A DNA stretch of 64,000 nt, taken from contig JBJKZT010000013.1 of NCBI GenBank assembly GCA_045569055.1, positions 124,001 to 188,000 on the forward strand, written 5' to 3'. Source of the stretch: TCS55 sp045569055 (lineage in GTDB: Bacteria; Fidelibacterota; Marinisomatia; Marinisomatales; TCS55). Both the position numbers and the translations under genes were made by a program. The notes under the pieces are model-generated. The model did no database searches and was not told the origin of the DNA. It was given only the letters and a program-made list of their open reading frames with translations. Below are positions 26,493 to 36,000 of this stretch, piece by piece; the stretch's first letter is position 1, and the number at the start of each line of letters is the position of its first letter.

Positions 26493-27200
26493 TTATCTTT
26501 TATAACCAATTATTATTAAACAATCACCTTCATCTACATTCATCCTGCTCCAAATAAATCTTGTCTCATTATCAAACTTTTGAGGATTGTTTGACACTGC
26601 TTTATTAAATAATCCACGCTGGACAGATTGATCATCAAGATTATTAAAAGTGTTTTCTAAAAGCTTAACTATTTTGATATTAGTATTTTTTGTTGTCGGT
26701 GAAATTTTAAAGTTATTATTATGACATAATTGCGAAAAATATTTATATACTTGAGGATTTTGCGTACGAACAAATAATAAATCAGCTTTAATTATTTCAA
26801 TCCTTAATTCATTCAGTAGAGGATAAATGCCTTGACCTTGAAGACATTTATGAAACATAGTTATTTGAAAATAGTTAGCAGTCTGATCTTCTATAATAAT
26901 TTTTTTGTTTATCGACCAACCAATAATATTTTTTTTATCATCAATAATATGAATCCATAAATCTGCTTCTGAGTTTCTATCAATAATTGCTTGAAGGCCA
27001 AGATCATTATTTAAGGCGTTAATTGAAATATTATGATGTTGCCTCATAATTTCTAACTTTTCTGACGATTCTTTTATAGAATTTCCCGGCCACCTAATCT
27101 TTGGGAAAACAATTTCTAAATCATATAATGGGTTAATCTTCTTTAGTCTTTTTATCAGTTTTTTAAACTTAGCAGAATTATTATAGTTGAAATCATTCAT
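26493..27200 (-). CDS. Hypothetical protein, possibly GNAT-like N-acyltransferase
   Basis: 235 aa, cytoplasmic, no signal. The centre (about 80-150) has the strand-helix pattern of GNAT enzymes: ADLWIHIIDDKKNIIGWSIN, then FHKCLQGQGIYPLLNE, where GQGIY could be the acetyl-CoA P-loop (R/Q-x-x-G-x-G/A), then a helix and VYKYFSQLC. The match is weak and I would not assign a substrate. It is convergent with the secreted metalloprotease gene, 3 nt apart. Confidence 0.5.
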   Translation of the reverse strand: MNDFNYNNSAKFKKLIKRLKKINPLYDLEIVFPKIRWPGNSIKESSEKLEIMRQHHNISINALNNDLGLQAIIDRNSEADLWIHIIDDKKNIIGWSINKKIIIEDQTANYFQITMFHKCLQGQGIYPLLNELRIEIIKADLLFVRTQNPQVYKYFSQLCHNNNFKISPTTKNTNIKIVKLLENTFNNLDDQSVQRGLFNKAVSNNPQKFDNETRFIWSRMNVDEGDCLIIIGYKR

Positions 27201-27245
27201 TTATTTCATAATAATAAAAATAAATTCTTTGGATAACAAACTATA

Positions 27246-27437
27246 TTAGAAGCATCCTTTAAAAGCTGTAAAACCATAATAAGGTATAATAATATAAAGT
27301 ATTGAATCGCGAATAAGATAATACATGAAGAAAGCAAATACTACCTGCCACCCTTTCTTTTTAAAGAGAAGCTTTAATCCCCCTTCCTTTCTAATGTCCC
27401 ACCATTCTTTTATAAACTTAGGACGATATAAAGACAT
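27246..27437 (-). CDS. Small conserved-looking membrane protein
   Basis: 63 aa with a basic N-terminus (PKFIKEWWDIRKEGGLKLLFKKKGW) and one hydrophobic segment (VVFAFFMYYLIRDSILYIIIPYYG). Its ATG overlaps the stop of the upstream exported protein (TAATG at 27435-27439), so the two are coupled. No family name can be given. Confidence 0.55.
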   Translation of the reverse strand: MSLYRPKFIKEWWDIRKEGGLKLLFKKKGWQVVFAFFMYYLIRDSILYIIIPYYGFTAFKGCF

Positions 27438-27877
27438 TAATTTTTAGGTTTAATCCTTCCATATTTTAAATTTTCATACTTTTCCCATATTGTCTCACCA
27501 GAAGCTTGCTGAAATCGAAAAGCAAAAGAGAGAGCATCATCAAAAGTATTACCTGAGAATTCTTCGTGACTATAATATTCGTCAATCCATCCAATAAACT
27601 CTTGCATCCCAGTTTGATCTACTTGATCAAAAATTCCATATATCATTTCAGCTTTATTGTCAAAGTACCATGTAGTGACTGAATCATAACCTAAGTCTTT
27701 AATCATTTTTTGATGGGTATCGTATACTTGTGTTAAATAAGAAAATAAAAATATTTCTTTTTCTTTTTTATCTAAGGTCTTCCAATAAACAGCAATAGCA
27801 TTGGGAACAGGTACAGATTTATCTTCTTGAGCGCTTAAAAGCAACATTGTGCTAATCAATGTTAATATTAGTTTCAT
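27437..27877 (-). CDS. Exported hypothetical protein
   Basis: From the ATG at 27877 the product is 146 aa beginning with a clear signal peptide (MKLILTLISTMLLLSAQ). A further ATG 27 nt upstream would add nine charged residues inside ispG; the shorter start fits a signal peptide better. The mature part is acidic and aromatic-rich (FDDALSFAFRFQQASGETIWEKYENLKYG). Family not recognised. It follows ispG closely (the ispG stop is at 27879) and precedes the 63-aa membrane protein. Confidence 0.6.
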   Translation of the reverse strand: MKLILTLISTMLLLSAQEDKSVPVPNAIAVYWKTLDKKEKEIFLFSYLTQVYDTHQKMIKDLGYDSVTTWYFDNKAEMIYGIFDQVDQTGMQEFIGWIDEYYSHEEFSGNTFDDALSFAFRFQQASGETIWEKYENLKYGRIKPKN

Positions 27878-27878
27878 A

Positions 27879-28952
27879 CTAGTCTTCTTCTTTTGATGTT
27901 TCAAACTCAGCTATCATTTCTTCAAGCTTATCCATGGCCTTATCTTCCGAAACCTTGCCACGATTTTCACCCTGATAATACAAATGTCCAGAACCTTTAC
28001 CAAATGCGATTCCTAAATCTGTATGAGTAGCTTCACCAGGCCCATTTACAGCACATCCCATTAAAGCTACGGTCATTGGTGTTTTTACATTTTGAAGTTT
28101 ATCTTCCATTTCACCTGCAATTTTAAATAAATCTACCTCTAATCTACCACATGTTGGACAAGCAACAATCGTTACACCTTTGCTTGCTAAACCAAGTGAT
28201 TTTAATATTTCAAAACCTACTCTTACTTCCTCAACAGGATCATCTGTTAAACTTACTCTAATTGTATCTCCAATACCCTTTGCTAATAATGCACCAATAC
28301 CTACAGATGATTTAACTGAACCCGATTTTGTTGGACCAGCTTCTGTAACCCCAAGATGAAGTGGATAATCAAATTGTTTTGAGAATAATTCATAAGATTC
28401 CATCATAAGGTTTACATCAGAAGCTTTAAGTGAAACAATAATATCTTCAAAATCATGTTCTTTACAAATACTTATATGCCTTGAAGCACTTTCAACCATT
28501 GCCTCAGCTGTTGGAAAACCATATTTATCAATTAAATCTTTTTCAAGACTACCGGCATTTACACCTATTCTAATTGGAATATTTGCACCTTTGACTTTGT
28601 CAAGAACTTCTTTTACACGTTTTTTCCCACCAATATTACCTGGATTAATTCTAATCTTATCTGCACCTGCGTCTACAGACTCCAAAGCCATACGATAGTT
28701 AAAATGAATATCAGCCACAAGTGGTACGTTCATTTCTTTTTTGATCTCATAAAGCGCATCGGCTGCAGGTTGATCAGGAACAGTTATTCTAATTATTTGA
28801 CATCCAGCTTCTTCAAGTCTTTCGACCTCTTTCAAAGTAGCTTTAACATCATGCGTTTTAGTAGTAGTCATAGACTGGACTGTTATTGCATGTTCACCAC
28901 CAACAATAAGGTTGCCTACTTTAACTTCTTTTGTCTTTTTACGATTTATCAT
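27879..28952 (-). CDS. ispG: 4-hydroxy-3-methylbut-2-en-1-yl diphosphate synthase
   Basis: Fe-S enzyme of the methylerythritol phosphate isoprenoid pathway, converting MEcPP to HMBPP. 357 aa, the short bacterial form without the extra domain of plants and Chlamydiae. The 4Fe-4S ligands are the two Cys in VACPTCGRLEVDL and the Cys in MGCAVNGPGEA, with the conserved Glu in the latter. The N-terminal TIM barrel carries QSMTTT and RINPGNIG. Together with the polyprenyl synthase at 4000-4989 it feeds isoprenoid and quinone synthesis. Confidence 0.97.
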   Translation of the reverse strand: MINRKKTKEVKVGNLIVGGEHAITVQSMTTTKTHDVKATLKEVERLEEAGCQIIRITVPDQPAADALYEIKKEMNVPLVADIHFNYRMALESVDAGADKIRINPGNIGGKKRVKEVLDKVKGANIPIRIGVNAGSLEKDLIDKYGFPTAEAMVESASRHISICKEHDFEDIIVSLKASDVNLMMESYELFSKQFDYPLHLGVTEAGPTKSGSVKSSVGIGALLAKGIGDTIRVSLTDDPVEEVRVGFEILKSLGLASKGVTIVACPTCGRLEVDLFKIAGEMEDKLQNVKTPMTVALMGCAVNGPGEATHTDLGIAFGKGSGHLYYQGENRGKVSEDKAMDKLEEMIAEFETSKEED

Positions 28953-28981
28953 GATTTTTATTATATTAAAATTACTACAAG

Positions 28982-30094
28982 CTAACCTTCAAAAGGATCA
29001 TTCAAATATTCTTTTGATAAAATTATCACATGAGAAAAATTGTCTAACCTTATGCACTTTCTATAATATTTACGTGCTTCTACTCTTTCTCCTCTTTTAT
29101 CCATTATCTTTGCTTTTAAAAAATAAGCTTCTCCAAGGAATGCATCAAGTTCAGCAGCATAATTATTGATACATTCATCTAATTTTTCAAGTGATTTTTC
29201 ATCGTCTCCAATTAAATAATAATAATATCCCCAAAGATAGTCTAGATATGAACCAAAACCTTCTTGATGCCTTGCACGCTGCATAGAAAGTGTTCTATCT
29301 AAATCATCTAATATAATTTTTGATGTTTTTAGATCGCCAGTTTGTAACAGACTTACTGCGTAATGAATCTTATAATCATAATTATTAGGAAATTTTTCAA
29401 CAAGCTGTTCACTAATTTCTAATCCTCTTTCTATATCTAGATCTATAAATTGATATATGTATGATAAAACACTTAAGGATTCAGTCCACGCCCAAGGACT
29501 TTGACTTGCAGAAATTTCCATTTTTCGAAGGCCTTCTTTCCTAGATGCTTCTAGTCCAAAATATTCAGCTCCTGCTTTTACTAGCGTATTACTTAACCCA
29601 GTATAATATTCAACAATACCTATCGGCAAATAAGCATCTAGCATTGTAGTATCCATTGATGCTGCTTTTTGGATTACACGAAAACCTCTGTAAGCAGAAA
29701 AAAATGTTGATATCCACTTTTTTTGCCCTAATAAAGTTCGTGCTTTTAAACCTAGAGCACACCCATAATAAAGCATATATTCTGGGTTTTCAGGATAAAT
29801 TGATAAAAGAGAATCATAAACTGATTCAACGTCTTCAAGATTTTTATCAAAATTAGTATAAATTTCGTCTAAAGAGAGCTCTGCTTCATCTTTTCTCCAA
29901 TGTGCTGCTGCCCATGCTATGTGAACACCTGGGTGATCAGGGTAATCTTCTCTAGCTTTAGTAAGGATTTCAATACTTCTTTCATATTCATAATTATAAA
30001 ATGCATTTCCACCCTCGCGTACAACATCATCGCCAGGATGCTGTGCATTAAGAACTAAAGAATACGTAATTAAAAGAAAAGTGAGCTTCATCAT
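28982..30094 (-). CDS. Exported TPR-repeat protein
   Basis: 370 aa with a signal peptide (MMKLTFLLITYSLVLNAQ) and repeated helix pairs of TPR type, e.g. NYEYERSIEILTKAREDYPDHPGVHIAWAA near the start and GEAYFLKAKIMDKRGERVEARKYYRKCI near the end. Likely a periplasmic scaffold; no catalytic motif is visible. It lies 29 nt upstream of ispG and 32 nt downstream of another TPR gene. Confidence 0.7.
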   Translation of the reverse strand: MMKLTFLLITYSLVLNAQHPGDDVVREGGNAFYNYEYERSIEILTKAREDYPDHPGVHIAWAAAHWRKDEAELSLDEIYTNFDKNLEDVESVYDSLLSIYPENPEYMLYYGCALGLKARTLLGQKKWISTFFSAYRGFRVIQKAASMDTTMLDAYLPIGIVEYYTGLSNTLVKAGAEYFGLEASRKEGLRKMEISASQSPWAWTESLSVLSYIYQFIDLDIERGLEISEQLVEKFPNNYDYKIHYAVSLLQTGDLKTSKIILDDLDRTLSMQRARHQEGFGSYLDYLWGYYYYLIGDDEKSLEKLDECINNYAAELDAFLGEAYFLKAKIMDKRGERVEARKYYRKCIRLDNFSHVIILSKEYLNDPFEG

Positions 30095-30126
30095 TTATTG
30101 AGTAATTATTTGCTAAAATAAAAAAT

Positions 30127-31965
30127 TTAACTTGCCGTTTTACCAGCAAGAAGTAGCCAACCGCGAGAATCATTATTCACAGGATTTAATTCCATAGAAC
30201 GTGTCCAAGCTGCCTTAGCTAAACCAGATTCTTTCATCTTCCAATAGGTTATTCCTAATCCAAGATAATTATCAGCACTAGAAGGACTTAATTCTATGGC
30301 TTCTTGAAAAGCAGCAAGAGACTCCCTAAACATACTTTTATCTCTATAATAACCGCCTAAAGTATGCATAGAGCCAGGAAGCCATGATCCTGAGTTTTTA
30401 TTAACACTTAAGGCCTTTCGAAAAGAAGTTTGACCAAGGCTAGATTGACCATTTCGATTATATTCTACTGCTAATATATAATATGCCTGAGGCAATAAGG
30501 ACTTTACTTCAATATTATTTGGGTCATAGTGAAGCAAATCTTCCCATGATGAGGAAGCTCTTGCCCATTCAGAGCCTTTAAAATAGCTTAATCCTTGTTT
30601 GAATCTTGATCCAGTATCTGAAGGATCTAGTCTAATTGCGTCACTATAAGTTAAAGCTGCATAAATATGCTTACCTTGTTTAGAATAAAGATCAGCTAAG
30701 GCGACATAGGACTCTTGATGACCTGGATCCTTTTTAATTGATTCTTGGTAACTAGCTTTTGCTTTTTCTAAATCACCCAGACCTTCAAAAGCCATACCTT
30801 TAAGAAAAATGAAGCCACTATGTCTTGGAAACATATCTTGGCCACCCTTTGCTAGCTTAGCTGCATATTCAAAATTTCTTTCATCTAAACTTTTTCTAAT
30901 AGATTGCATTCTACGCGCTGGACCATTAGGATCTTTTTTTGATGACTTGGATAAAATATCATCAGACAATGAAAGATTTTCAGTATCCCCAAAAAGAGTT
31001 GCCATCATTTCAATTGTTGCTCGATGATTTGGTTGTACATCTAATGCTTCATCAAAAGAATTTCGGGCTTTTGTCATTTGACCAAATCTTGAGTAGAATG
31101 AGCCTAAATGAAAGTGAGCGTTAGCATTCAATGAATGCTGTGAAGCCATTTTCAAATAAATTTCTTTAGCGTATTCAAATTCGCCATTTGCTTCATAGTG
31201 ACGAGCTAAATCAATTTGTTTTCTAAAATCATTTGGTTCTGACTTTGCTGCTTTTTCTAAATCAGATGTTGATGGAGTAAGACGTATTGTTGCTCGTTCA
31301 ATCTTCTTTGAAGTTTTATTATCAATAAAACTTGTTGCTTTGGCTAAATTTCTTGAACTCAGCTCAAAGCCTTCAGCTATATTATAAATATCATTGGCAT
31401 ATTTTACAGGGCTAATTCTAGGAATATCTGAAAGTTTAGGAACTTTTGCTTTTGTAGGGTTTGAGGCAACATTTGTTCCTCTTTTTCTCAAAATTGATTG
31501 TAACTGCTGTACCTTTTTCTTATTAGAAGCAGATGAATTTAATTGAAGAGCTTTTTGAAAATCTTTTAACGCTCCTGCATAATCTTTTTTCTTTGCTTTT
31601 GAATTCCCGCGTTTACTATAAGCTGAAGCTTGAGCAATTTGTTTTTTTGAAGGTTTTCTTGAAGTTCTCTTTGAAGAATTTTTACTGCCGCTTTGTTTCT
31701 TAGCAAGTGAGGTTAATTGCTGAACTCTCTTTTTATAATTTGAAGTCGGATTTAATTTGTATGCTCTTTTGTAATCAGAGAGAGCTCCTCTATAATCTTT
31801 TTTCTTTGCTTTAGCGTTGGCTCTTTTAGCATACTTTGAAGCTTGAGCAGGGTTCTTTTTCTTTGATTGGGCTTGAACAATGGCAGACTGGTTGGTAACT
31901 GGTAATATTCCTGCCAGTGAAATAGTTAGGATTAATCGTGTTGTCCAGAGGTAAATCAAACGCAT
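30127..31965 (-). CDS. Large exported TPR protein with duplicated basic N-terminal module
   Basis: 612 aa. A signal-like N-terminus (to about residue 30) is followed by two copies of a Lys-rich module: YAKRANAKAKKKDYRGALSD and YSKRGNSKAKKKDYAGALKD, each followed by a VQQL-containing helix, separated by a Ser/Lys/Arg linker. From about residue 230 on, canonical TPRs run to the end (e.g. HFHLGSFYSRFGQMTKARNS). Probably periplasmic or outer-membrane-associated. The basic modules might bind an anionic polymer such as peptidoglycan or LPS; that is inference only. Confidence 0.7.
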   Translation of the reverse strand: MRLIYLWTTRLILTISLAGILPVTNQSAIVQAQSKKKNPAQASKYAKRANAKAKKKDYRGALSDYKRAYKLNPTSNYKKRVQQLTSLAKKQSGSKNSSKRTSRKPSKKQIAQASAYSKRGNSKAKKKDYAGALKDFQKALQLNSSASNKKKVQQLQSILRKRGTNVASNPTKAKVPKLSDIPRISPVKYANDIYNIAEGFELSSRNLAKATSFIDNKTSKKIERATIRLTPSTSDLEKAAKSEPNDFRKQIDLARHYEANGEFEYAKEIYLKMASQHSLNANAHFHLGSFYSRFGQMTKARNSFDEALDVQPNHRATIEMMATLFGDTENLSLSDDILSKSSKKDPNGPARRMQSIRKSLDERNFEYAAKLAKGGQDMFPRHSGFIFLKGMAFEGLGDLEKAKASYQESIKKDPGHQESYVALADLYSKQGKHIYAALTYSDAIRLDPSDTGSRFKQGLSYFKGSEWARASSSWEDLLHYDPNNIEVKSLLPQAYYILAVEYNRNGQSSLGQTSFRKALSVNKNSGSWLPGSMHTLGGYYRDKSMFRESLAAFQEAIELSPSSADNYLGLGITYWKMKESGLAKAAWTRSMELNPVNNDSRGWLLLAGKTAS

Positions 31966-32013
31966 GATAGTTATTAGAATTTACAACATACAAACTTTAA
32001 AGGAAGGTCTATT

Positions 32014-33201
32014 TTATCGAAATTCTGACACGGAAACCCATTTTGATTTAATGCCACCTTCATCGCCTGATTCTGTCCAAGCAAAAAATAATTGATCATC
32101 AACTATTTCCATTTGAGGATACCCTGAAACTCGACCTGGTTCAATCTCTGAAATAATCAGCGCTTGTTGAACTACGCCATCCATGGAAACAATTGTCGAA
32201 ACAATATTAGTGGTTTCTTCAGCCATTTCAATCCAACTGACCACCACCTCATTTTTATTTAACCATATTAAATCAACTCGACCAATGGGCTGGGATTGGT
32301 CGATTCTCAAAGGCATTTCAAAGGATTCACCTTCATTGAGGGAAAAGGCCACATTAACCATCGGTGTTGCTTCAGGAGATGTATACCAGGCAATAGCCAC
32401 TTTATTTTTATGAGATGCAAGCATCGGACCATTTACTGGACATCCTGCAATCTTCCAGCCATCTTCATTTACAGGATAGGGCTCATACCAAGTGTCATTG
32501 GCATATCTAACAATATTAATATTTCTAATTTCTTCATCAGATCGATCACGATAGGCCAGAATTAATGCATTTTCCGTTCTCACAGCTGAAGTGGGGCAGC
32601 ATTCGCAAATTTTATCATCAATCTGCATTTCCAAGTTGAATTTCCCACCATCATTATAAGTGGTCTGGTAAAGATTCATGGCCCCATACCCATGACCATC
32701 ATGGCTTGGTTTCATATTGCGACCATCTAGCCAGACTAGTCCAAGGTCGTTATTCATATCGCGAAAAAAAGATACAAAACCATGTTCCCCTTTCACACCA
32801 TCTCTATGAGGGACTTGAGGTTTAGACCAAGTGTTACCTCTATCGATAGATCGCACAACAGTTACATCATAATCAAAAGTTCCCTCTCCTGATTTTTGTA
32901 GCCAATGAGCTGAGATAGTATCACCTCCAAAATGGTAAATAGACGGGAAATCCGCCCAATTCACAAAGTAATTTTCACCTTGTGAGATAATTTGGTTTTG
33001 TGACCATTCTCCATTTGAGAACTCAGACCAATTAATTGACCACTTCAAAGAATCTATCTTTTCAAACCAAGACATTAACATGCCATTATTTTTTGTTGGA
33101 CTTAGACGAGGATAACGACTTTGTGGCTTTGTTGAGGGTAGTTGAAAATCTTTTGAGCTACAACTTATAATAAGAAAAGAGAAAAATATAATTTTTTTCA
33201 A
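32014..33201 (-). CDS. Lipoprotein with BNR/sialidase-like propeller and conserved CxCC motif
   Basis: 395 aa. Lipobox LIISC near residue 14. Repeated Asp-box-like turns (SIDRGNTWSKP, LNEGESFEMP) indicate a beta-propeller of the sialidase superfamily. Unusually it has CECCPTSA followed by YRDRSDEEIRNI and later AGCPVNGP; I recall this Cys pattern from a group of marine bacterial lipoproteins of unknown function annotated as exo-alpha-sialidases. The Cys residues suggest a metal or cofactor site rather than glycosidase activity. It overlaps the HMA lipoprotein gene by 4 nt, which supports a metal-related role. Confidence 0.65.
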   Translation of the reverse strand: MKKIIFFSFLIISCSSKDFQLPSTKPQSRYPRLSPTKNNGMLMSWFEKIDSLKWSINWSEFSNGEWSQNQIISQGENYFVNWADFPSIYHFGGDTISAHWLQKSGEGTFDYDVTVVRSIDRGNTWSKPQVPHRDGVKGEHGFVSFFRDMNNDLGLVWLDGRNMKPSHDGHGYGAMNLYQTTYNDGGKFNLEMQIDDKICECCPTSAVRTENALILAYRDRSDEEIRNINIVRYANDTWYEPYPVNEDGWKIAGCPVNGPMLASHKNKVAIAWYTSPEATPMVNVAFSLNEGESFEMPLRIDQSQPIGRVDLIWLNKNEVVVSWIEMAEETTNIVSTIVSMDGVVQQALIISEIEPGRVSGYPQMEIVDDQLFFAWTESGDEGGIKSKWVSVSEFR

Positions 33202-33536
33202 TCTAAATAAATATCTTCTGGCTTTTTACAACATAACTCTAATTTTTGGTATGCAACTGGATCAGCAACTTTACCATTCACATTATATCCTATTGAAGTA
33301 ATAGCCTTCTCAATAGTATTCAAATCTATCAATGATGCCTTATAAGTAACTTTGCCTGATTTAGATTTTAAATCAACTTCAATTTTTTTTACACCATCTA
33401 AATCAACAATGGCTTCTTCTACATTAATAGAACACATTAGACATTGCAAAGTATCAAGTTTAAGCTCTGCTGTTGTTTTATCACTACTACAGCTATTCAG
33501 TAAACTTAAACTGAGTATAATCATCAATATTCTCAT
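33198..33536 (-). CDS. Heavy-metal-associated (HMA) domain lipoprotein
   Basis: 112 aa. Lipobox SLLNSC (Cys16), then one HMA ferredoxin-like domain with LQCLMCSINVEEAI, the Cys-x-x-Cys that binds Cu+ or similar soft metal ions, and VKKIEVDLKSKSGKVTYK. A second Cys pair (LELCC) lies near the C-terminus. The predicted site is the periplasmic face of a membrane, where it may pass metal to the adjacent CxCC propeller lipoprotein, whose gene overlaps it by 4 nt. No P-type ATPase is near. Confidence 0.8.
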   Translation of the reverse strand: MRILMIILSLSLLNSCSSDKTTAELKLDTLQCLMCSINVEEAIVDLDGVKKIEVDLKSKSGKVTYKASLIDLNTIEKAITSIGYNVNGKVADPVAYQKLELCCKKPEDIYLD

Positions 33537-33620
33537 AAATTCTTACCTAAAATAACGTTTTACAATAAAATTCTTAAAATATACACCCTCATTTTATGGT
33601 GAAAATTCCATTTTTATAAG

Positions 33621-33640
33621 TGATAAATAAAAATTTATCA
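33621..33640. repeat. AT-only perfect inverted repeat between DUF5916 and HMA genes
   Basis: TGATAAAT, a 4-nt A loop, then ATTTATCA: an 8-bp perfect dyad 84-103 nt upstream of the HMA gene start and 44 nt after the DUF5916 stop. It could be an operator for the HMA/propeller pair or a weak terminator. In such AT-rich DNA a chance palindrome is also likely. Confidence 0.35.
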
Positions 33641-33684
33641 TAAAATCTAAATCAATATTAAAATTTCTTCTTAAAAATCAGAGA

Positions 33685-35853
33685 TTATAAAGAAAATAAT
33701 TTGGTGAATTTTAGTGCGATCATTCCTGTATCTTTTTCATTACTATTTAAGTCTGAAACATTAGAGTAAACTAAAAATAAATCACTTAAGGGAGCATGAA
33801 TTAAGTTCATTCTAAAATTTGTAACGAGTTTTTCTTCAGCACCATTGTATTGAAAATATAAAGTGTTAAAAAGCTTTACAGAATGATTATACTTGATTTT
33901 TAGTGTATAAATATCAGCATTTACAGAAATACCTGGAAAAGTAACAAGGTTCTTATCTAGTCCCATATTTAAACTAAATTTATAACCTGGTTTAAAAGTA
34001 GCAGAAACTCCATATGAATTTCTTGTTCCATTAAAATATTCACCAATACTAGCATTTGCATTCAATGAAATATTTTTTGTTCTATCACCCCTAAAAGAAA
34101 TATTCAAATTATTGAATTTATATTTACCAATTGGAACTTCAGCTCCATAGAGATCAAAAGGTTCTTTTATAACCTCTTCAGTTTGAGTAAGCCCAGCAAA
34201 AATCATCGATCTATTCATAAATTGAACATCTAGTCCAGCTTTTAATGCTCGAGATTCAATATAGCCATTTAAATTATCAAACTGATTTATAAAAAAATAT
34301 GGATTAAGGGATAATACTTTTCCAGATGTAAAGCGTTTATGCCTACCAACGGTCATAAAGGTCTCAGAAACATTAGATCTTTGAATAAATCCTACTGTAG
34401 GTTCAAAGTTCTCATCTATTTTTTTATAATAAGCTGCTAAATCCCACTTATTGTTTCTCCAAGCAACTGCAATCCGACCTGCTAAATTATTATCAGAGAC
34501 CCCAGGATTATCTGTTTTAGCTAAATAAGAATAAATCAAAAGTTTATCTATATTAAGATTTAAATCCACTCCCATGGATTCATGATCTCGTAGTGTACCC
34601 ATAGAGTTTCTATTAATAAAAATGGCTCCAAAGTTTGATTTTTTTAAAAAATTACTTTTTACTCTAGCAACATTATAATTGGTTCCTGGAACATCACCTT
34701 TAGATTCCGATGACATATTTAATAGACCTAAATCAAAGTTTCCAATTTTACCACTCAATCGACCGCCACCCGAAATAGGAATCTGCATACCATCTTCAAG
34801 ACCAATTCTTCGACTATGGAACATTGTAAAAGAACGTCCATATTTATTTGGTTTCATTCTATATAAATAATTAGAAATATCACCAAATTCAAACAAACTT
34901 GCATTCTCGAGAAAAAAGTCTCTCTTTTCTGGAAAAAATAATGGAAAGCGAGTTAAGTTAACTTTCTCCTCATCCGAATCTACCTGTGAAAAATCTGTAT
35001 TATATGTAAGATCAAGTGTTAGACTTGGGGTAACACTAAATTTCATATCAAGACCTGCATCAGAATTATTAGAGCTTTCATCTGCATTAATTTTATTGCC
35101 AACTAGGAATGGTTTAATTTGCAAATTTCTTCCAGGTCGAATATCAACTAAGCCTTCTAAAGTACCAGCTTTTGAAACAGTTAATAGCTTTTCATATGGC
35201 TCAATTGGACTCCAATAAACATCTTCTCCTTTTCTTCTCACCCTTCTTAGAAAATTAATTCCCCAATCCTGATTACCATCACTTGGATTAAACCTTAAAC
35301 TAGTTAAAGGAAATGCAAGTTCAATCTCCCAACCGTGTTTTTGAATCGATGTTTTTGTATTTACAATACCTTCCCAAGCACGATTTATATTTGTTCCATC
35401 GTTATTTATATACATATCTTTAATCGCGCCTGCTGGATTAAAAAGAAAAGCATACCCACTTTTATTATCATTGAAAGTATCTAACATTATAGCAAATGCG
35501 TCGTTATCTTGAGAGTCAAAATCTTGTTCAAGACTTTCAATAATAATTTTTTCAGGGCTAGAATCATATAGAATGGCAGAAATATATAAAAATTCAGAGT
35601 CATACAGCACCCTTACAACTGTTTTTTCTGTTGGTTTTGCACCAGGAATTGGTTGTGATTGATAAAAATCAGAAATAGAATCTGCTAACATCCATTCTGT
35701 TTCATTTATATATCCATCAATAATTATATCGCCTTTTAATCTATTTGCAACCATTGTTGGGCGAGGAAAATTTTTAAGATCAATGATTAGATCCTCTGCA
35801 AAGGCAATTGATACCAATGCCAAAATGAATAAAGTAATTTTTCGAGGTTTCAT
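33685..35853 (-). CDS. DUF5916 outer-membrane protein with CBM9-like N-terminal domain
   Basis: 722 aa with a signal peptide (cut near AFAED). Residues about 35-220 form the CBM9-like fold seen in this family: IIIDGYINETEWMLADSISDF, VRVLYDSEFLYISAILYD, and GWEIELAFPLTSLRF. The remainder is rich in amphipathic strands (DFSQVDSDEE, FFPEKRDFFLENASLFEFG) and ends in LFSL, fitting a large outer-membrane barrel. FFPEKRxFFLE is a signature of DUF5916 proteins. Function is unknown, with carbohydrate or peptide uptake often proposed. Confidence 0.8.
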   Translation of the reverse strand: MKPRKITLFILALVSIAFAEDLIIDLKNFPRPTMVANRLKGDIIIDGYINETEWMLADSISDFYQSQPIPGAKPTEKTVVRVLYDSEFLYISAILYDSSPEKIIIESLEQDFDSQDNDAFAIMLDTFNDNKSGYAFLFNPAGAIKDMYINNDGTNINRAWEGIVNTKTSIQKHGWEIELAFPLTSLRFNPSDGNQDWGINFLRRVRRKGEDVYWSPIEPYEKLLTVSKAGTLEGLVDIRPGRNLQIKPFLVGNKINADESSNNSDAGLDMKFSVTPSLTLDLTYNTDFSQVDSDEEKVNLTRFPLFFPEKRDFFLENASLFEFGDISNYLYRMKPNKYGRSFTMFHSRRIGLEDGMQIPISGGGRLSGKIGNFDLGLLNMSSESKGDVPGTNYNVARVKSNFLKKSNFGAIFINRNSMGTLRDHESMGVDLNLNIDKLLIYSYLAKTDNPGVSDNNLAGRIAVAWRNNKWDLAAYYKKIDENFEPTVGFIQRSNVSETFMTVGRHKRFTSGKVLSLNPYFFINQFDNLNGYIESRALKAGLDVQFMNRSMIFAGLTQTEEVIKEPFDLYGAEVPIGKYKFNNLNISFRGDRTKNISLNANASIGEYFNGTRNSYGVSATFKPGYKFSLNMGLDKNLVTFPGISVNADIYTLKIKYNHSVKLFNTLYFQYNGAEEKLVTNFRMNLIHAPLSDLFLVYSNVSDLNSNEKDTGMIALKFTKLFSL

Positions 35854-35925
35854 AATAAAAGCTTAAGAATAAGCCAAGGAAATTATATCAAAAAGAATGT
35901 ATTAAGTTAAATTTTTATTTATATA

Positions 35926-35967
35926 TAAGAGGGTTATTTACAAGAAAAATGATAAACGACCCTCTTA
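35926..35967 (-). terminator. Hairpin terminator candidate after the thioredoxin-like gene
   Basis: On the minus strand TAAGAGGGT and ACCCTCTTA form a 9-bp stem around a 24-nt loop, 34 nt after the stop at 36001, followed by an AT-rich stretch (TATATATAAATAAAAATTT). There is no clean U-run, so it is an imperfect intrinsic terminator or an mRNA-stabilising stem. Confidence 0.5.
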
Positions 35968-36000
35968 CATTAAATGTTTATAATGATTAGTTGGTATAAA

